Of a stretch of 7,212 nt of DNA, positions 5,733-7,212 are shown piece by piece. Each line of letters opens with the position of its first letter. The stretch's first letter is position 1. A program made the translations under genes and the position numbers. A model generated the notes under the pieces. It did no database searches. It had not been told where the DNA came from and saw only the letters and a program-made list of their open reading frames with translations. Source of the DNA: Solirubrobacterales bacterium (lineage in GTDB: Bacteria; Actinomycetota; Thermoleophilia; Solirubrobacterales; Solirubrobacteraceae); NCBI GenBank assembly GCA_019240015.1, contig JAFAZB010000066.1, positions 1-7,212 of the forward strand. Direction: 5' to 3'.

Positions 5733-5755
5733 GCGGCGGGTGGCGGTCAGCGGGC

Positions 5756-6505
5756 TCAGCGGTGCTCGGGGTTGGGGTAGCCGAACCGGCAGCCGGCCTC
5801 CCACGCCGATCGCTGGTTGCCGTGCGCTGGGACCCCGCCGGCGTCCTTGAGCAGCCGCGCGAGGTGCAGCAGGTTCCAGGTCATGAACGCGGTGTTGCGG
5901 TTGGTGAAGTCGTTCTCGGGAGCCCCCGAGCCAGGATCCAGGTAGCTCGGCCCGGGACCCGCCTCGCCGATCCAGGCTGCGTCAGCCTGGGGTGGGATCG
6001 CGAACCCGAGATGCTGGAGCGAGTAGAGGATGTTCATCGCGCAGTGCTTGCCGCCGTCTTCGTTGCCGGTGATGATGCAGCCGCCCACGCGACCGTAATA
6101 GGCGTATTGGCCGTGCTCGTTGAGTAGGTGGCTGTTGCCGTACAGCCGCTCGATCACCTTGGTGCAGATCGAGGACTTCTCACCGAGCCAGATCGGCGAG
6201 GTCAGCACGAGGATGTCCGAGGCCATCACTCGCTCGAAGATCGAGGGCCACTCGTCGAGCTCCCAACCGTGCTCGGTCATGTCGGGCCACACGCCCGTGG
6301 CGATCTCGTGATCGACGGCGCGCAAGCACTGCACCTCGATGCCGAGGCGCTCCATAACCGCGATCGAGCGGTCCGCCAGCCCTTGCGTGTGCGAGAGCTC
6401 CGGGGAGCGCTTGAGCGTGCAGTTGATGTACAGCGCGCTCAGATCGGTGAAATCCCAGCGGGACCGTTCGCACAGCTCCAACTCGATCGGGCTCAGCGCA
6501 ACCAT
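5756..6505 (-). CDS. Flavodoxin-fold NAD(P)H-dependent FMN oxidoreductase family protein
   Basis: A 249-aa protein of the flavodoxin-like NADPH-dependent FMN reductase type, expected to bind FMN and reduce quinones, flavins or similar acceptors in the cytoplasm. Residues 23-40 give the first strand and the phosphate-binding loop (ALYINCTLKRSPELSHT), residues 56-68 a second strand, and 97-112 the DILVLTSPIWLGEKSS block whose TSPIW(L)G motif contacts the flavin. A third loop reads TGNEDGGKH (145-153), followed by LGFAIPPQADAAWIGEAGPG. The C-terminal part (about 205-249) carries a helix and an Arg/Gly/Pro tail. The ATG at 6505 is chosen because AAGGAGGAA lies 5 nt upstream; an in-frame GTG at 6559 would add 18 residues without family likeness. 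It is divergent from the secreted protein gene and converges on the hydrolase. The specific acceptor is unknown. Confidence 0.85.
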   Translation of the reverse strand: MVALSPIELELCERSRWDFTDLSALYINCTLKRSPELSHTQGLADRSIAVMERLGIEVQCLRAVDHEIATGVWPDMTEHGWELDEWPSIFERVMASDILVLTSPIWLGEKSSICTKVIERLYGNSHLLNEHGQYAYYGRVGGCIITGNEDGGKHCAMNILYSLQHLGFAIPPQADAAWIGEAGPGPSYLDPGSGAPENDFTNRNTAFMTWNLLHLARLLKDAGGVPAHGNQRSAWEAGCRFGYPNPEHR

Positions 6506-6510
6506 GCTCG

Positions 6511-6519
6511 TTCCTCCTT
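6511..6519 (-). promoter_or_regulatory. Strong Shine-Dalgarno site for the oxidoreductase gene
   Basis: On the minus strand AAGGAGGAA sits 5 nt before the ATG at 6505. It is the best ribosome-binding site in the window and rules out the upstream GTG at 6559. Confidence 0.7.
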
Positions 6520-6547
6520 GGCCGGTGAATGGACAACCTCTCACAGC

Positions 6548-6561
6548 GGGTGAAAACACCC
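6548..6561. promoter_or_regulatory. Palindrome GGGTG-AAAA-CACCC in the divergent intergenic region
   Basis: A 5-bp perfect inverted repeat around AAAA lies 43 bp before the oxidoreductase ATG and 57 bp before the secreted-protein ATG. The position fits an operator shared by the divergent genes, but the repeat is short and could be chance. Confidence 0.25.
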
Positions 6562-6582
6562 CTTAAATCTGCTCAAGGCGCG

Positions 6583-6609
6583 TTTCCGCCCCAGTTTTAT
6601 GGGTACCCT
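6583..6609 (+). promoter_or_regulatory. Possible promoter for a leaderless transcript
   Basis: TACCCT at 6604-6609 fits a TAnnnT -10 box and TTTCCG at 6583-6588 is a weak -35 match with a 15-bp spacer. Initiation 7-9 bp after the -10 would fall at or just before the ATG at 6618. No ribosome-binding site is seen before that ATG, which agrees with leaderless translation. Confidence 0.35.
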
Positions 6610-6617
6610 GGCCGCTG

Positions 6618-7212
6618 ATGAAGCGGTTGCGGTGGGCAAGCTTGTGCACTTTGCTCGCGCTGGCTTCGCTCGGGGGCCGCGCAGAAGCCCTCGCGCTGCC
6701 CTCCACCGTGACCCAGGTGCCCGGGGCCGTCACCTCGGCCGTGAGCGGCGCGACCACGACCGTCGCGCAGGCCGCGACCCCCGCCCCGACGGCGGCTCCA
6801 GCACAGCCCGCGACGCAGCCGGCCGCCCCCGCGACGTCCGTGACGCAAGCGGCGACATCGGCGACCAAGACGGCTTCGTCGACCGCTTCCGGTTCCGGCA
6901 AGTCCACGCCGAGCGCCAATACATCTACCGGCCGTGTGGTCTCGACCGTCACCACCACCACGGCGAGCCTGACCCAGGCTGCGGCGCCGCTGGCGTCCGC
7001 GCCGGCGAGCTCCGCGCCAGCCCTCTCGGCGGCGGCGAGCGGGGGAACGACCGTGCTCACGACCCCGGCTTCGGGCACGCCGGCGTCCCCCGGCTCGACG
7101 CCCGCAACCCCGACGAGCGTCGGTCAGGCGCCGGTCACGGTGCCGCTCAGCCCGTCCAGCGTTCCCAGCACCGGCGGTGCACCGCAGCTGTTGACCGTCC
7201 CTCCAATCGTGT
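6618..7212 (+). CDS. Secreted Ala/Thr/Pro/Ser-rich protein (3' truncated by window edge)
   Basis: An open frame of 198 codons runs from ATG 6618 to the window end without a stop. The N-terminus MKRLRWASLCTLLALASLGG is a classical Sec signal peptide, with likely cleavage after AEA (residue 24) or ALA (residue 26). C10 is not in a lipobox context. The rest is low complexity, built of Ala, Thr, Pro, Ser, Val and Gly with many VTQ, TTT and PAxP stretches, very few charged residues and no visible domain; the last part reads PQLLTVPPIV. Such regions are usually flexible wall-spanning linkers or stalks, so a folded domain may lie downstream outside the window. An opposite-strand frame at 6563-7078 is also open, but it lacks a signal or family likeness and ends in the promoter region. 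I do not recognise a family. No ribosome-binding site is seen; a leaderless start is suggested. Confidence 0.65.
   Translation, partial: MKRLRWASLCTLLALASLGGRAEALALPSTVTQVPGAVTSAVSGATTTVAQAATPAPTAAPAQPATQPAAPATSVTQAATSATKTASSTASGSGKSTPSANTSTGRVVSTVTTTTASLTQAAAPLASAPASSAPALSAAASGGTTVLTTPASGTPASPGSTPATPTSVGQAPVTVPLSPSSVPSTGGAPQLLTVPPIV

Noticed and set aside
4947..5804. Minus-strand open frame of 285 codons
   Set aside because: It is the antisense of the alpha/beta hydrolase, whose full catalytic triad is visible on the plus strand.
413..6505. An mhqNOD-like quinone detoxification cluster
   Set aside because: A dioxygenase, an alpha/beta hydrolase and a flavin reductase are all present, but they are on different strands, separated by unrelated genes, and the hydrolase and reductase are not clearly of the MhqD and MhqN types.
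6563..7078. Minus-strand open frame of 171 codons opposite the secreted protein
   Set aside because: It has hydrophobic Val/Ala runs that mirror the Thr/Ala-rich plus-strand codons; the plus strand has a classical signal peptide and stays open to the window end.

Overview
The window is very GC-rich bacterial DNA with short intergenic gaps, strong G/C preference at third codon positions and one GTG start. I infer a high-GC actinobacterial lineage, possibly Thermoleophilia/Solirubrobacterales. This rests on composition and on the protein flavour only, with no search behind it. I see no RNA gene, transposase, CRISPR array, phage gene or classical defence gene.

Left part (1-1532): the 3' end of a LUD-domain gene of LutC type is followed by a two-domain VOC (glyoxalase-fold) ring-cleaving dioxygenase. 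The dioxygenase has its own good promoter, whose -35 box overlaps the lutC stop codon. It converges on a 99-aa minus-strand protein that resembles ABM (antibiotic biosynthesis monooxygenase) proteins. The 175-bp gap between them is the most unusual DNA here. It holds an almost pure G/C stretch, a perfect 16-bp inverted repeat, an outer 14-bp inverted repeat that encloses it, and a 21-bp direct repeat.

Middle part (1830-4710): after a short start-less coding-like remnant there is a small, Arg-rich, two-helix membrane protein on the minus strand. Divergent from it is a membrane-anchored protein of the phosphodiester glycosidase (NAGPA/DUF2233) family. A ureohydrolase (agmatinase/arginase family) with all six Mn ligands follows it 8 bp downstream, and the pair probably forms an operon.

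Right part (4711-7212): an alpha/beta hydrolase with a complete Ser-Asp-His triad converges, with only 23 bp between, on a minus-strand flavodoxin-fold NAD(P)H/FMN oxidoreductase. Divergent from the latter is the start of a secreted Ala/Thr/Pro/Ser-rich protein that runs off the window and may be translated from a leaderless transcript.

The genes do not form one obvious pathway. A ring-cleaving VOC dioxygenase, an alpha/beta hydrolase and a flavin reductase recall the parts used in quinone and aromatic detoxification, but they are not in one operon here and the link is weak. I did not find a convincing new multi-gene system. The best leads are the nested palindromic block between the convergent genes, the motif it shares with the 2512-2525 palindrome, and the variant active-site region of the NAGPA-like protein.
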